The notes under the pieces: generated by a model
The model's input: the letters and a program-made list of their open reading frames with translations, nothing else
What the model was told of the DNA's origin: nothing
Database searches by the model: none
Position numbers and translations under genes: made by a program
Shown: positions 1-9,477 of the stretch, one piece after another
How the letters are laid out: each line of letters begins with the position of its first letter
Position numbering within the stretch: position 1 is the first letter of the stretch
NCBI RefSeq assembly: GCF_001679785.1
Contig: NZ_CP016289.1
Coordinates: 558,001-622,000 of the forward strand
Source of the DNA: Rhizobium leguminosarum
GTDB lineage: Bacteria > Pseudomonadota > Alphaproteobacteria > Rhizobiales > Rhizobiaceae
DNA: 64,000 bases
Reading direction: 5' to 3'

Positions 1-92
1 AATATTGCGGATATTTCTTCATTCGATCATAGTCTGCGGCAACGAAACCGATGGCGCCGGGCACTGTCCGTCGCCAATCGCGGGGAACAAAA

Positions 93-1037
93 ATGCTGAA
101 ATTCGTTCTGAACCGCCTGCTGATGGCATTGCCGACGATCGTCCTCGTTTCGGTGACCGTCTTCACGCTGATCCGCTTCATACCCGGCGATCCGGCGGCA
201 CTGATGCTGGGTGATATGGCCGAGCCGGCCCAGATCGCGGCAATGCGCTCGGAACTTGGCCTCGACAAATCGCTGCCGCAACAGTTCCTGATCTGGAGCG
301 CCAATGTCGTGCAGGGTGACTTCGGCCGCTCGATCGTCAATGACGAGCCGGTTCTGCCGCTTGTCGCATCACGCTTTCTGGTCAGTGCCGAAATCGTCGT
401 CGTCGCCGTCCTTCTGGCGAGCCTCATCGCCGTGCCGGCGGGTGTCATCGCCGCCTGGCGGCAGAACAGTCTGACGGACCTGGCGCTGGTCGGCACGGCC
501 ACGATCCTGCTGTCGATCCCGACATTCTGGCTCGGCCTCCTGCTTCTGCTTTTCTTCGGCTTGAAACTCGGCTGGTTACCGGTCCTCGGCTATGTCTCGA
601 TCGGCAGCAACGTGACCGGCGGCCTGCTCTACCTCGTGCTGCCGATCATGACCCTGGTCATTCACGAAATGGGTGTGTTGATCCGTATGGCACGCGCCTC
701 GACGCTGGAAGTGCTGCGTCTCGACTATATCACCCACGCCCGGGCCAAGGGGCTGTCCGAGAGCGCCGTCCTCTGGCGGCACGCCTTCAAGAATGCCTTC
801 GGCCCGACCTGGACAGTCATCGGTCTGATCCTCGGCAATCTCCTCGGCGGCATTGCCGTCATCGAGACGGTCTTCACCATTCCGGGGCTCGGGCGACTGA
901 TGGTCGACAGTATTTTTGCTCGCGACTACCCCGTGATCCAGGGTTGCCTGCTGTTCGTCTCGCTTTCTTATGTGCTGGTCAATTTGGTCATCGACCTGCT
1001 CTATCCCTTGTTCGATCCGCGGGTAGTCGCCGAATGA
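93..1037 (+). CDS. Peptide-type ABC transporter permease (DppB-like)
   Basis: Inner-membrane permease of a family 5 (dipeptide/oligopeptide/nickel) ABC importer, 314 residues. The N-terminal segment LNRLLMALPTIVLVSV and the following RFIPGDPA are the standard start of DppB-type permeases. The EAA loop appears near the C terminus as TTHARAKGL-like DYITHARAKGLSES, and the protein ends in YPLFDPRV, also family-typical. An upstream in-frame ATG at 51 exists, but the ATG at 93 is chosen because a GGGGAA Shine-Dalgarno lies just before it and the family starts there. It overlaps the next permease gene by ATGA. The first 92 bases of the window hold no gene I can support, so the operon may begin outside. 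Confidence 0.93.
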   Translation: MLKFVLNRLLMALPTIVLVSVTVFTLIRFIPGDPAALMLGDMAEPAQIAAMRSELGLDKSLPQQFLIWSANVVQGDFGRSIVNDEPVLPLVASRFLVSAEIVVVAVLLASLIAVPAGVIAAWRQNSLTDLALVGTATILLSIPTFWLGLLLLLFFGLKLGWLPVLGYVSIGSNVTGGLLYLVLPIMTLVIHEMGVLIRMARASTLEVLRLDYITHARAKGLSESAVLWRHAFKNAFGPTWTVIGLILGNLLGGIAVIETVFTIPGLGRLMVDSIFARDYPVIQGCLLFVSLSYVLVNLVIDLLYPLFDPRVVAE

Positions 1038-1852
1038 AAAACGTTACGTTCAACGGCTTCATCGGCAGCATTCTGATTGCCGCATTGCTGATCTCGGCTG
1101 CGATCGGCCTTTTCTGGACCCCCTATGATCCGATGAAGCTCGGCTTCACGGCACGGCTGGCGGCACCCAGCAGCGCCCACTGGCTCGGAACCGACGAATT
1201 CGGCCGCGACGTGCTCAGCCGCCTGATCGTCGGCGCCCGGGCGAGCGTCTGGATCGGCACCTTGACGGTCACATTCGCGACGGTCTGCGGCACGCTGATC
1301 GGTCTCGTCAGCGGTTACGCCCGCGGTTGGATCGATGCCGTCATCATGGCCGTCAACAATGCGCTTCTCGCATTTCCAGGCATCCTTCTGGCGCTGGGAT
1401 TGCTCGCCGTCTTCGGCGCCAATCAATATGGCATCATCTTCGCGCTGGGCATTGCCTATTCTCCATCCATGGCCCGCGTTGTCCGGGGCGCCGTCCTGTC
1501 GCTGCGCGAGCGGGAATTCATCGAGGCCTCCAAGGTGATGGGCAATGGCGAGCTCTACACCATGTTCCGCCATATTCTTCCCAATTGCATCGCGCCGATC
1601 ACCGTGCTGGCGACCTCGATGTTCGGTTGGGCGATCCTTTCGGAAAGCGCGCTCAGCTTTCTCGGTCTCGGCGTCCCGCCACCGGCGCCGACCTGGGGCA
1701 ACATGCTGGCCGCCGGCCGACCATTCATCGAGCAGGCGGTCTGGCTGGGTCTCTTCCCGGGCCTGGCGATCGCCCTGACGCTCCTCGGCATCAATCTTCT
1801 GGGCGACGCTCTTCGGGACAAGCTTGATCCGCGGATGAGGGGGCTGAAATGA
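1034..1852 (+). CDS. Peptide-type ABC transporter permease (DppC-like)
   Basis: Second permease of the same importer, 272 residues. Features are one N-terminal membrane segment, the DppC hallmark HWLGTDEFGRDVLSRLIVGAR near residues 50-70, and an EAA loop reading IEASKVMGNGELYTMFRHILPN. The C terminus GDALRDKLDPRMR is typical. The start ATG overlaps the stop of the previous permease (ATGA), which indicates translational coupling. It pairs with the upstream DppB-like protein to form the channel. Substrate is not readable from the sequence; the two hydrolases downstream suggest a peptide-like or amidated compound. Confidence 0.94.
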   Translation: MKNVTFNGFIGSILIAALLISAAIGLFWTPYDPMKLGFTARLAAPSSAHWLGTDEFGRDVLSRLIVGARASVWIGTLTVTFATVCGTLIGLVSGYARGWIDAVIMAVNNALLAFPGILLALGLLAVFGANQYGIIFALGIAYSPSMARVVRGAVLSLREREFIEASKVMGNGELYTMFRHILPNCIAPITVLATSMFGWAILSESALSFLGLGVPPPAPTWGNMLAAGRPFIEQAVWLGLFPGLAIALTLLGINLLGDALRDKLDPRMRGLK

Positions 1853-3477
1853 CCAATAGAACGCTTTTGAATGTCCGCAACCTGTCGCTTCAGGTCACCG
1901 GGACCGGTGTGCAGGTCGTCAAGGAGGTCAGCTTCGACATCGCGCCGGGCGAGATCTTCGGCATCGTCGGGGAAAGCGGATCGGGCAAGACGCTGGCAAC
2001 ACGCGCCCTGATCTCGCTGCTGCCGGCACCCATCAAGGTGATCGGCGGCTCCGTTGCCTACAAGGGACGCGACGTGCTTTCCATGAACGGCGCGCAATTG
2101 CGCCAATTGCGTGGTGCGGAAATCGGTGTCGTCTTCCAGGAGCCGATGACCTCGCTCAATCCCTCGATGACCGTCGGCCGCCAACTCGAAGAAGGGTTGC
2201 AGCTGCATACGAAACTTTCGAAGGAAGAACGGCGCAGCCGGATCCTCGACATGCTGAACCGGGTCGGGATCCGCGATCCCGCCGGGGCGCTCACGTCCTA
2301 TCCGCATGAATTCTCGGGCGGCATGCGCCAGCGCATCATGCTGGCATCGGTCATGCTCTTGAAACCGGCGCTCTTGATCGCCGACGAGCCGACGACGGCG
2401 CTCGATGCCGTGATCCAGCGCGATGTCATGGAATTGATGGTGGAACTGACTCAGGCGGAAGGCACCGCCGTGCTGCTGATCAGTCACGACCTGCCGATGG
2501 TTGCCCGCTATACGAACCGCATCGTCGTCATGGAAAGGGGCGTGATCGTCGAAGAAGGACGCACCGCCGATCTGCTCCACGCACCGCAGCGTGCCTATAC
2601 GAAGAAACTGCTTTCCTCCCTGCCGTTCCGCGGAGAGACGCGGACGATCGACAAGACCAGGGCGCCGATGGTCTCGGCGCGGGATATCGTCGTCGACTAT
2701 CCGGGCCGGCGGTCGCTGATGAAGAAAGAAACGCCGAAACGGGCGCTGCATGGCGTCAGCATCGATATCCACGAGGGCGAAGTCGTGGCGCTGGTCGGCG
2801 GTTCGGGTTCCGGCAAGACCACGCTCGGCCGCACCATTGCCGGACTGGTCCGCGAGAGCGAAGGCGATATCCGGTTCAAGGGACGCAGCCGCGCCGCCGA
2901 CTGGATGGACTATCGGCTGAATTGCCAGATGGTGTTTCAAGATCCTTATTCCTCGCTCGATCCGCGCATGACCATCCTCGCGCTCGTGGAAGAAGCGCTG
3001 CGGCTCGTTCCCGATCTCGACGCCATGGCTAAGCGCAAGCGCGCCCTGGAGGCGCTGGAGGAAGTCGGCCTCGGGGCCGACTATGCCGGACGCTACCCGC
3101 ATGAGCTTTCGGGCGGCCAGCGGCAGCGCGTGGCGATTGCCCGCGCCATTGCGCGCCGGCCGAAATTCCTGATCGCCGACGAACCGGTATCGGCGCTTGA
3201 CGTGACGGTCCGGGCGCAGGTGCTCGAACTCCTGTCCGATCTGCAAAAACGCTACGGCTTTTCCTGCCTGTTCATCAGCCACGATCTCGGCGTGGTCGAA
3301 CAGGTGGCCGATCGCGTCGTCGTCATGCAGGACGGCCGGATCATCGAGGAGGGCGACCGCGATACGGTTTTCGACAGCCCGAAGGAGGCCTATACGCAAA
3401 GGCTTCTCTCGGCCATCCCCGCTCTGGACCACAATGCTCAGGGCGGCGTGATCCTCAAATGGCGCCTGGAGAACTGA
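1849..3477 (+). CDS. Fused dual ATPase of peptide-type ABC transporter (DppD-DppF)
   Basis: Cytoplasmic ATPase with two complete nucleotide-binding domains in one 542-residue chain. Domain 1 has Walker A GESGSGKT near residue 42, signature FSGGMRQR and Walker B LLIADEP. Domain 2 has Walker A GGSGSGKT near residue 315, signature LSGGQRQR and Walker B FLIADEP. Each is followed by a switch histidine (LISHDL, FISHDL). Classical systems use two separate proteins (DppD and DppF); the fusion is common in rhizobia. The ATG overlaps the DppC stop codon. Energises the importer formed with the two upstream permeases. Confidence 0.95.
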   Translation: MTNRTLLNVRNLSLQVTGTGVQVVKEVSFDIAPGEIFGIVGESGSGKTLATRALISLLPAPIKVIGGSVAYKGRDVLSMNGAQLRQLRGAEIGVVFQEPMTSLNPSMTVGRQLEEGLQLHTKLSKEERRSRILDMLNRVGIRDPAGALTSYPHEFSGGMRQRIMLASVMLLKPALLIADEPTTALDAVIQRDVMELMVELTQAEGTAVLLISHDLPMVARYTNRIVVMERGVIVEEGRTADLLHAPQRAYTKKLLSSLPFRGETRTIDKTRAPMVSARDIVVDYPGRRSLMKKETPKRALHGVSIDIHEGEVVALVGGSGSGKTTLGRTIAGLVRESEGDIRFKGRSRAADWMDYRLNCQMVFQDPYSSLDPRMTILALVEEALRLVPDLDAMAKRKRALEALEEVGLGADYAGRYPHELSGGQRQRVAIARAIARRPKFLIADEPVSALDVTVRAQVLELLSDLQKRYGFSCLFISHDLGVVEQVADRVVVMQDGRIIEEGDRDTVFDSPKEAYTQRLLSAIPALDHNAQGGVILKWRLEN

Positions 3478-3478
3478 C

Positions 3479-4342
3479 ATGACGACGATGATTGAATCCG
3501 CAAAGCTCGCGCAGCGATTGAACGCGATCTGCGATGCCCAGCCTTTCGTGACGCGCTTCATGGTGCGTGCGCTTGGCAGCGGCGAAACGATCGTCAGGGG
3601 CGCGGACGAGGAAACCCCTTCCGCCAGCACCCGAAAGACCTCGATCATGATGGCGGCCCTGAAGGCCGCGCATGAAGGCCGCCTGGACCTGGACGAACGG
3701 ATCACCTACGAAAAACGTTTCGCCGAGGAAGTGGCGAGCGGGATGTTCCGCTATCTGACGCCTGGTATCGTCATATCGCTGCGCGATGCCATCACCGGCA
3801 TGATGGTGCTGAGCGACAATGTCTGCACCAAGATGGTCTTCGAAAGGCTGACGCTCGAAGAGGTCGACAGCTATTGCAAGTCGATCGGCATGACGGGCAC
3901 CAACCATCGCTTCCTCATCCCTCCCTTGGCGCTGTCGCCCGATCATTCATTGAAAGCCGTCACCACGACGACGGCGCGGGATCAGGTCTATCTGCTACAG
4001 ACCATCCTGGATGCCCAGGATTCGCGGGAAGCCGCGGACCGGCTCGGTTGCTCGCAGGCGCTTTGCGCCTATGCGCTTCAAACCCTGAAGAACCAGATCC
4101 TGCGCTATGCCATTCCCTCCCGGCTGCCCTTCGGTGTGCTCGTCGCCCACAAGGGCGGCACCGGAAAGCGCGGCCGCATGAATGCCGGTATCGTCTATCG
4201 CGACGGGTCCCCTTTCTACATCATCGCCGCCTTTACCGACGACGTGCCGCAGGAAATGCCGGACGGCACCCCCGGCTACACGGTCGCGCTTGAAACCATC
4301 GGCAGGCTTTCACGCGCCTGCTGGGATGAATTCCAATCCTAA
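3479..4342 (+). CDS. Class A beta-lactamase-like serine hydrolase
   Basis: 287 residues with the three active-site elements of serine beta-lactamases and DD-peptidases: S50-T-R-K53 (SxxK), S112-D-N114 (SDN) and H224-K225-G-G-T-G (KTG box variant). No signal peptide is evident (MTTMIESAKLAQRL), so it probably acts in the cytoplasm, unlike resistance beta-lactamases. It follows the ATPase gene by one base and precedes the binding protein gene, so it belongs to the transporter operon and probably processes the imported compound, for example by amide or peptide hydrolysis. Antibiotic resistance is not implied. The reaction is inferred only. Confidence 0.85.
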   Translation: MTTMIESAKLAQRLNAICDAQPFVTRFMVRALGSGETIVRGADEETPSASTRKTSIMMAALKAAHEGRLDLDERITYEKRFAEEVASGMFRYLTPGIVISLRDAITGMMVLSDNVCTKMVFERLTLEEVDSYCKSIGMTGTNHRFLIPPLALSPDHSLKAVTTTTARDQVYLLQTILDAQDSREAADRLGCSQALCAYALQTLKNQILRYAIPSRLPFGVLVAHKGGTGKRGRMNAGIVYRDGSPFYIIAAFTDDVPQEMPDGTPGYTVALETIGRLSRACWDEFQS

Positions 4343-4366
4343 CGATCATAAAAAGAGGGTAGAACA

Positions 4367-5911
4367 ATGCACAAACTTCTTCTTGCAGGCACCATGTTGA
4401 TGGCGATGACCGGCGTGGTCGACGCCCGCGACATCGTCGTGGCTCAAAGTTCCGATCTGCGCAGCGCCAATCCAAGCGTCAATCGCGACGGCAATACCGA
4501 TGGCGTCATCCTGCATATCGTCGAAGGGCTCGTCGGCTATGCCAACAACGGCGAGGTCAAGCCGCTGCTGGCAAAGAGCTTCGAAGTCTCGGCGGACGGG
4601 CTGAGCTATAGCTTCAAACTGCGTGACGACGTCAAATTTCATAACGGTAAGACATTGACCGCCGATGACGTCGAGTGGAACTGGAACCGCTATCTCAAGC
4701 CCGAAACGAAATGGACCTGCCTTCCCGATTTCGACGGCAGCGGCAGCGTGCATGTTACGGGGGTCAAGGCAGTCGATGCTTCGACCGTCACCATCACGCT
4801 GGAAAAGCCATCCGCGGTCTTCCTTGGCCTGATGTCGCGCCCCGAATGCGGCTACACCGGGATCATTTCGCCGGAATCGGTCGGCACGGACGGAAGCTTC
4901 GTCAAGCCGATCGGCACCGGTCCCTTCAAATGGGATGAATGGAAGAAGGGCGAGTATATCCATCTCGCCAAATTCGACGATTATGTCTCGCCAGAGAACG
5001 ACGGCAAGCCCGACGGCATGGTCGGCTCCAAACGCCCTCTCGTCGATGGCATCAAGTTCATGGTCATTCCCGATGCTTCGACCGTAAAGGCCGGCCTTCA
5101 GTCCGGCGTGCTCGATACCGCGGAGATTTCGCCGGATCTCATTCCCGAATTCAAGACGAGCGATACGATGCAGTTAATCGTGGCGCGCAACAACGGCAAA
5201 AATCTCTTCTACATCCAGACGCGCGACGAGGTTCTGAGCAATCCCGGCGTGCGCCGCGCCATGGCGATGGCACTCGATCTCGACCAGCTCGTCGAGGCCG
5301 CCTCCAATGGCACCGGCGCAGCCAACGGTTCGATGGTTTCGCAAGACTCGCTCTATTTCGACGATGTCCAGAAGGAGCGTCTGCCCTACGACATCGAGGC
5401 CGCGAAGAAAGAGCTTGCGACGGCCGGCTACAAGGGCGAGCCGATTACCATCATCGCCAACAAGCGCAGCAACGTGCCAAGCTTCCCGGCTGCGGTGATG
5501 GCGCAGGCCATGATGCAGCAGGCAGGTCTCAATGTGCAGATCGAGGTGCTCGACTATGCGACGCAGGTCGATCGCCGCCGGTCCGGCAACTATCAGATCA
5601 TCTCGCAATCGGTCGCACCGCGGCTCGATCCGGCGCTGATGTACGGCTTCTATGTCGGCAACAAGGACAAGAATGCGTCGTTGATGTGGGATGATCCGAA
5701 GGCCGTCGAACTGATGAAGGCCGCCTATGCGGAACCCGACCAGACGAAGCGTCAGGCGATCTTCGATGAGTTTCACACGCTGATGCTCAAGCAAATGCCG
5801 GGCATCTTCCTCTATGACATGGTCGATGTCTGGGGTGCCACCAAGAAGCTGAAGGGCCAGCCCGTCTGGCAATCGAATGCCCGTCTTTGGGAAGTTTCGC
5901 TCGACAATTGA
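4367..5911 (+). CDS. Family 5 solute-binding protein of peptide-type ABC importer
   Basis: Periplasmic binding protein of 514 residues with a cleavable signal peptide (MHKLLLAGTMLMAMTGVVDA). The family 5 signature region is present near residues 70-100 (LAKSFEVSADGLSYSFKLRDDVKFHNG followed by LTADDVEW). The start ATG has an AGAGGG Shine-Dalgarno. Encoded with its two permeases and fused ATPase, so the complete importer is 93-5911 plus the hydrolases at 3479 and 6045. A pair of stem-loops follows the gene and may raise its level relative to the downstream enzyme. Confidence 0.95.
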   Translation: MHKLLLAGTMLMAMTGVVDARDIVVAQSSDLRSANPSVNRDGNTDGVILHIVEGLVGYANNGEVKPLLAKSFEVSADGLSYSFKLRDDVKFHNGKTLTADDVEWNWNRYLKPETKWTCLPDFDGSGSVHVTGVKAVDASTVTITLEKPSAVFLGLMSRPECGYTGIISPESVGTDGSFVKPIGTGPFKWDEWKKGEYIHLAKFDDYVSPENDGKPDGMVGSKRPLVDGIKFMVIPDASTVKAGLQSGVLDTAEISPDLIPEFKTSDTMQLIVARNNGKNLFYIQTRDEVLSNPGVRRAMAMALDLDQLVEAASNGTGAANGSMVSQDSLYFDDVQKERLPYDIEAAKKELATAGYKGEPITIIANKRSNVPSFPAAVMAQAMMQQAGLNVQIEVLDYATQVDRRRSGNYQIISQSVAPRLDPALMYGFYVGNKDKNASLMWDDPKAVELMKAAYAEPDQTKRQAIFDEFHTLMLKQMPGIFLYDMVDVWGATKKLKGQPVWQSNARLWEVSLDN

Positions 5912-5923
5912 GCCTGAACTGCC

Positions 5924-5994
5924 GCGCCCGGTGGGTCGGGCGCCGCCATCCCCTTTCGACAGTCAACAGGAGATCCGGCAGGCAGTCCTGCCGG
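5924..5994 (+). other. Two stem-loops 3' of the binding protein gene
   Basis: The 133-base gap between the binding protein and the amidohydrolase gene holds two perfect hairpins. The first has a 7-bp stem GCGCCCG/CGGGCGC (5924-5930 with 5937-5943) and a 6-base loop. The second has an 8-bp stem CCGGCAGG/CCTGCCGG (5975-5982 with 5987-5994) and a 4-base loop. Neither is followed by a T tract, so they look like RNA-stabilising or processing structures rather than terminators. Confidence 0.6.
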
Positions 5995-6044
5995 GTCCAG
6001 TGCAACACGTCTCTGTGGCGGCAGGGCAGGCAGCGAGGAATACC

Positions 6045-7493
6045 ATGAATCTTGACGCGATCAGCTCCATTGCCGCGACGGTCGAAAAGATCAAGCCGGA
6101 TTATATCGCCCTCAGCGACAGTATCTGGGACTTCGCGGAGTTGAAGTTCGAGGAGCGGCGCTCGTCCCAATTGCTGGCAAGGACACTCGAGGAAAACGGC
6201 TTTGCCGTGCGCCGCGGCGTGGCAAGCATGGAAACGGCCTTCATCGGCCAATTCGGCAGCGGCGAGCCGGTGATTGCTTTCCTCGGCGAATTCGATGCCC
6301 TGGCCGGAATGAGCCAGACCGCCGACGTCGCCGAGCCTCTTCCCGAGGCGGCGGGAGCAACCGGTCACGGCTGCGGGCACAATCTGCTTGGCGTCGGATC
6401 GCTGATGGCGGCGGTTGCGCTTGCCCGCCACCTCAAGGACAACAACCTGCCGGGAACGGTGCGCTATTACGGCTGCCCGGGAGAGGAGGGCGGTTCCGGC
6501 AAGACCTTCATGGTTCGCGCCGGCGCATTCGATGACGTCGATGCCGCCCTGACCTGGCATCCGGCTCCGTTCAATGGTGTTCGCTCGACGAACAATCTTG
6601 CCGTTCTTGAATATTACTATCGTTTCAGGGGTGTCGCGGCACATGCTGCCAACAGCGCTCATCTCGGCCGCTCGGCGCTCGATGCGGTCGAACTCATGAA
6701 TGTCGGCGTCAATTTCCTGCGTGAACACATGCCGCAGGATTGCCGCGTTCACTACGCGATCACCGACACCGGCGGCAGAGCCGCCAATGTCGTGCAGGCC
6801 AGCGCCGAGGTTCTCTATCTGATCAGGGCGCCTGATATGCCGCAGGCGCTTGAGCTTGCCGGGCGCGTCGAGAAGGTTGCACGAGGTGCGGCGATGATGA
6901 CCGAAACAGAGGTCGAGATCGTGTTCGACACCGCCTCGACGAACCTTCTTCCCAACATCACGCTTGAAACGGCGATGCACGAGAACATGGTCGCGCTCGG
7001 GCCGATAGCCTTCGACGAGGCCGACATCGCCTTCGCCAGGAAAATCCAGGATACCTTCACGCAGGAAGCGATCAGGAGCAGCATCCGCCTCTATCAGATC
7101 AAGGGCGATGTGTTCTCCAACGCCAAGGTCGATGGCTCGACGCCCTTGCATACCGGCCTGCGCGATTTCGAGGGAGAATCGCATTTCCGGGCCGGATCGA
7201 CCGATGTCGGCGATGTCAGCTGGGTGACGCCAACCGCGCAATGCTGGGCGCCAGCCTGGGCGATCGGCACCAATCCCCATACCTGGCAGGTCGTTGCGCA
7301 GGGAAAGAGCCCGGCCGCGCACAAAGCCATGGCGCATGCGGCCAAGACGCTTGCGACCACGGGGCTCGCATTGATGTCGTCATCCGACCTCCTCGCAGCC
7401 GCGAAGGCCGAGTGGCGGGAAAAGACCAGCGGCAAAGCCTATGTGTGCCCGATACCCGACGATGTGATGCCTGCATCGGCTCACAGCCGGTAG
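6045..7493 (+). CDS. M20 family amidohydrolase, AbgB-like
   Basis: Metal-dependent amidohydrolase of the M20 family, 482 residues, close in length and motifs to p-aminobenzoyl-glutamate hydrolase subunit B (AbgB). Metal-ligand regions visible are HGCGH at residues 108-112, the CPGEEGG acidic pair at E147-E148, and WHP at H172. A longer in-frame reading begins at 5877 inside the previous gene; the ATG at 6045 is chosen because GAGGAAT precedes it and the protein then aligns with the family start. Last gene of the operon starting at 93. It probably cleaves an amide or acyl-amino acid brought in by the importer. The true substrate is unknown. Confidence 0.88.
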   Translation: MNLDAISSIAATVEKIKPDYIALSDSIWDFAELKFEERRSSQLLARTLEENGFAVRRGVASMETAFIGQFGSGEPVIAFLGEFDALAGMSQTADVAEPLPEAAGATGHGCGHNLLGVGSLMAAVALARHLKDNNLPGTVRYYGCPGEEGGSGKTFMVRAGAFDDVDAALTWHPAPFNGVRSTNNLAVLEYYYRFRGVAAHAANSAHLGRSALDAVELMNVGVNFLREHMPQDCRVHYAITDTGGRAANVVQASAEVLYLIRAPDMPQALELAGRVEKVARGAAMMTETEVEIVFDTASTNLLPNITLETAMHENMVALGPIAFDEADIAFARKIQDTFTQEAIRSSIRLYQIKGDVFSNAKVDGSTPLHTGLRDFEGESHFRAGSTDVGDVSWVTPTAQCWAPAWAIGTNPHTWQVVAQGKSPAAHKAMAHAAKTLATTGLALMSSSDLLAAAKAEWREKTSGKAYVCPIPDDVMPASAHSR

Positions 7494-7639
7494 TTCCCGT
7501 CTCCGTCTATTGTGACAGCGACCTGCATCCGCACCCGCTTGCAGTATCCCATGAAAAAGCACTAAGGGTATGGAAGTCGAAAACGCGGAACTGAGGCATT
7601 CACCGCTTTCGAACCTCCAACACGTCGGAAAAGGTAACG

Positions 7640-8773
7640 ATGACAAGCTCCGAATGGCGGGTGGGAGTGCTGTTTTCCAGAAGCGGAATTAGCGAAATTA
7701 CGGAAACCGAGCACTTTCTTGGCACCGCACTTGCGATCGAGGAAGTCAATGCGGCGGGGGGCGTGCTTGGCAAGCCCATCGTTCCGATCGCCTATGATCC
7801 GGGCGGGGATCAAACGGCCTATCGCAATCTGGCCCGGCGACTTCTGGCCGATGACGACGTCAACATCATTTTCGGTGCGTCGATGTCAGCCAGCCGAAAG
7901 GCGGTGCTGCCGATCGTCGAGCGGCACAACGGACTGCTGTTTTATCCGTCGATGTATGAAGGTTTCGAATATTCGGAAAATGTGGTCTATACCGGCGCCA
8001 CCCTCAATCAGAATACTTTCGCGCTCGCAGAATACCTTCTCCGCCACCATGGACGCCGGATCCTATTCGTCGGCGCGGATTATATTTATCCGCGCGAATC
8101 CAATCGGGTCATGCGGGATGTGGTCGAGGCAAAGGGCGGCGAAGTCGTCAGCGAACGATATCTTCCTCTTCATGCCGACGAACAGACCTTGCGTTCGGTT
8201 ATTTCCGATATCGTCCGTCTCAAGCCCGATGCCATCTTCTCGACGATCATCGGCCGGCCGGCGCAGCGTTTTTACCGCATGTATTCCGAGGCCGGGATCG
8301 ATCGAACGCGGGTTCCGATTGCCAGTCTGACCATGGCCGAAAGCGAGATTCGCGAGATCGGAGCCGATGCCTGCACCGGCCATATTCTCTCGGCGACCTA
8401 TTTCCAGACGGTCGAGAACGAGGCGAATGAGCGCTTCGTAGGGGCATTCAAAGCCCGCTTCGGCCAGGACTTCACCACGAGCGTCTGGTCGCAGCCGGCT
8501 TATGCGCAGGTTCACCTTTTCGCCCGCGCGCTTGCCCGGGCCGGCTCGCTCGAAACCCATCGCATTTCCGAAGAAATTCTCCTGGAAGATTTTCTTGCTC
8601 CGGAAGGCCGGATCAATTTCGACGCCGATACCCGCCACCTCTGGCTGCATCCCCGCATTGGCGTGGCGCGCGCCGATGGACTTTTCGACATTGCCTGGCA
8701 GGCGCCTGGCCCGATCCGGCCGGATCCGTACCTGACGGCGTCGCGGTTCGAAGACGTTTGGCTGGAGGCCTGA
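7640..8773 (+). CDS. amiC: AmiC-like amide sensor, negative regulator of AmiR
   Basis: 377-residue protein of the type I periplasmic-binding fold (urea/amide-binding group). It begins MTSSEWRVGVLFSRSGISE with no signal peptide, as expected for the cytoplasmic sensor AmiC rather than for a transport-binding protein. The next gene, two bases downstream, encodes an ANTAR protein, which reproduces the amiC-amiR pair of Pseudomonas. In that system AmiC binds AmiR and releases it when an amide binds. An enzymatic or transport role is less likely because of the missing export signal. A diverged homologue lies at 50649-51779. Confidence 0.85.
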   Translation: MTSSEWRVGVLFSRSGISEITETEHFLGTALAIEEVNAAGGVLGKPIVPIAYDPGGDQTAYRNLARRLLADDDVNIIFGASMSASRKAVLPIVERHNGLLFYPSMYEGFEYSENVVYTGATLNQNTFALAEYLLRHHGRRILFVGADYIYPRESNRVMRDVVEAKGGEVVSERYLPLHADEQTLRSVISDIVRLKPDAIFSTIIGRPAQRFYRMYSEAGIDRTRVPIASLTMAESEIREIGADACTGHILSATYFQTVENEANERFVGAFKARFGQDFTTSVWSQPAYAQVHLFARALARAGSLETHRISEEILLEDFLAPEGRINFDADTRHLWLHPRIGVARADGLFDIAWQAPGPIRPDPYLTASRFEDVWLEA

Positions 8774-8774
8774 G

Positions 8775-9398
8775 ATGGCGGGATCGAGCAGGATCGTTCA
8801 GGATCTGCGGCGCGCACGCGTTCTGGTCGTCCATCCTCGCGACGAGGACGGCGACGTGCTGATCGCCCACCTCAAGCGCCTTGGCTGTGAGGTTCGGGCC
8901 ACCTGGCCGCTTCCGCCAGCCTTGCCTCCCGACGTAGACACCGTCTTTCTGCACGTCGAGGATGTGCATGTCGAGCACGCGCTGCAGATTATCGACCTCC
9001 AGCAGACGGCGATCATCGCCATCGTAACCTATGAGAGCCCGACCGCCCTCCAGGCGATCATCGATCTCAACGCTCACGGCGTGATCAGCAAACCGTTGCG
9101 GCCACTCGGCATCCTGACGCAATTTGCGCTTGCACGTTATCGGCATAGCTACGAAAAACGGCTCGCCGGCAAGGTGCAGAAACTCGAGGAAACCTTGAAA
9201 AGTCGCCGGCTGGTCGAAAAAGCCGTTTCAGCGCTGCGGGTGATGAATGGTCTCGACGAGGAGGCGGCCTATAAGCTCTTGCGCGATCAGGCGACGTCGA
9301 AGCGCGTTCCGATGGCGACGATCGCCGAATCCATCATTGCCGCGCAAGACACCATGAAAAGCCTCGGACTTACCATCGGCCCAAAAACGCAACCTTAA
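8775..9398 (+). CDS. amiR: AmiR-like ANTAR transcription antiterminator
   Basis: 207-residue RNA-binding regulator. Residues 1-120 form a response-receiver-like fold lacking a clear phosphoacceptor site, residues about 125-150 a short coiled coil (RLAGKVQKLEETLKSRRLVE), and residues about 150-200 an ANTAR domain (AVSALRVMNGLDEEAAYKLLRDQA). ANTAR proteins bind paired small RNA hairpins and stop formation of a terminator. Exactly such elements follow at 9478-9570, before the amidase gene. The start ATG has a GGAGG Shine-Dalgarno within the end of amiC, so the two are co-translated. Confidence 0.9.
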   Translation: MAGSSRIVQDLRRARVLVVHPRDEDGDVLIAHLKRLGCEVRATWPLPPALPPDVDTVFLHVEDVHVEHALQIIDLQQTAIIAIVTYESPTALQAIIDLNAHGVISKPLRPLGILTQFALARYRHSYEKRLAGKVQKLEETLKSRRLVEKAVSALRVMNGLDEEAAYKLLRDQATSKRVPMATIAESIIAAQDTMKSLGLTIGPKTQP

Positions 9399-9477
9399 GT
9401 CGCCAACTCTTGCCCTCCTGAAAATGCCTGCCGAAGCGGCTTGACGGTCACATTCTTTCGTGCAAGCCTAAAGACAA

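Noticed and set aside
1555..3705. 716-codon open frame on the minus strand
   Set aside because: It lies opposite the well-supported ATPase gene and has no family motifs; long antisense frames are common in GC-rich DNA.
3479..4342. Antibiotic-resistance beta-lactamase
   Set aside because: Active-site motifs are present, but there is no signal peptide and the gene is inside a transporter operon, so a resistance role is not supported.
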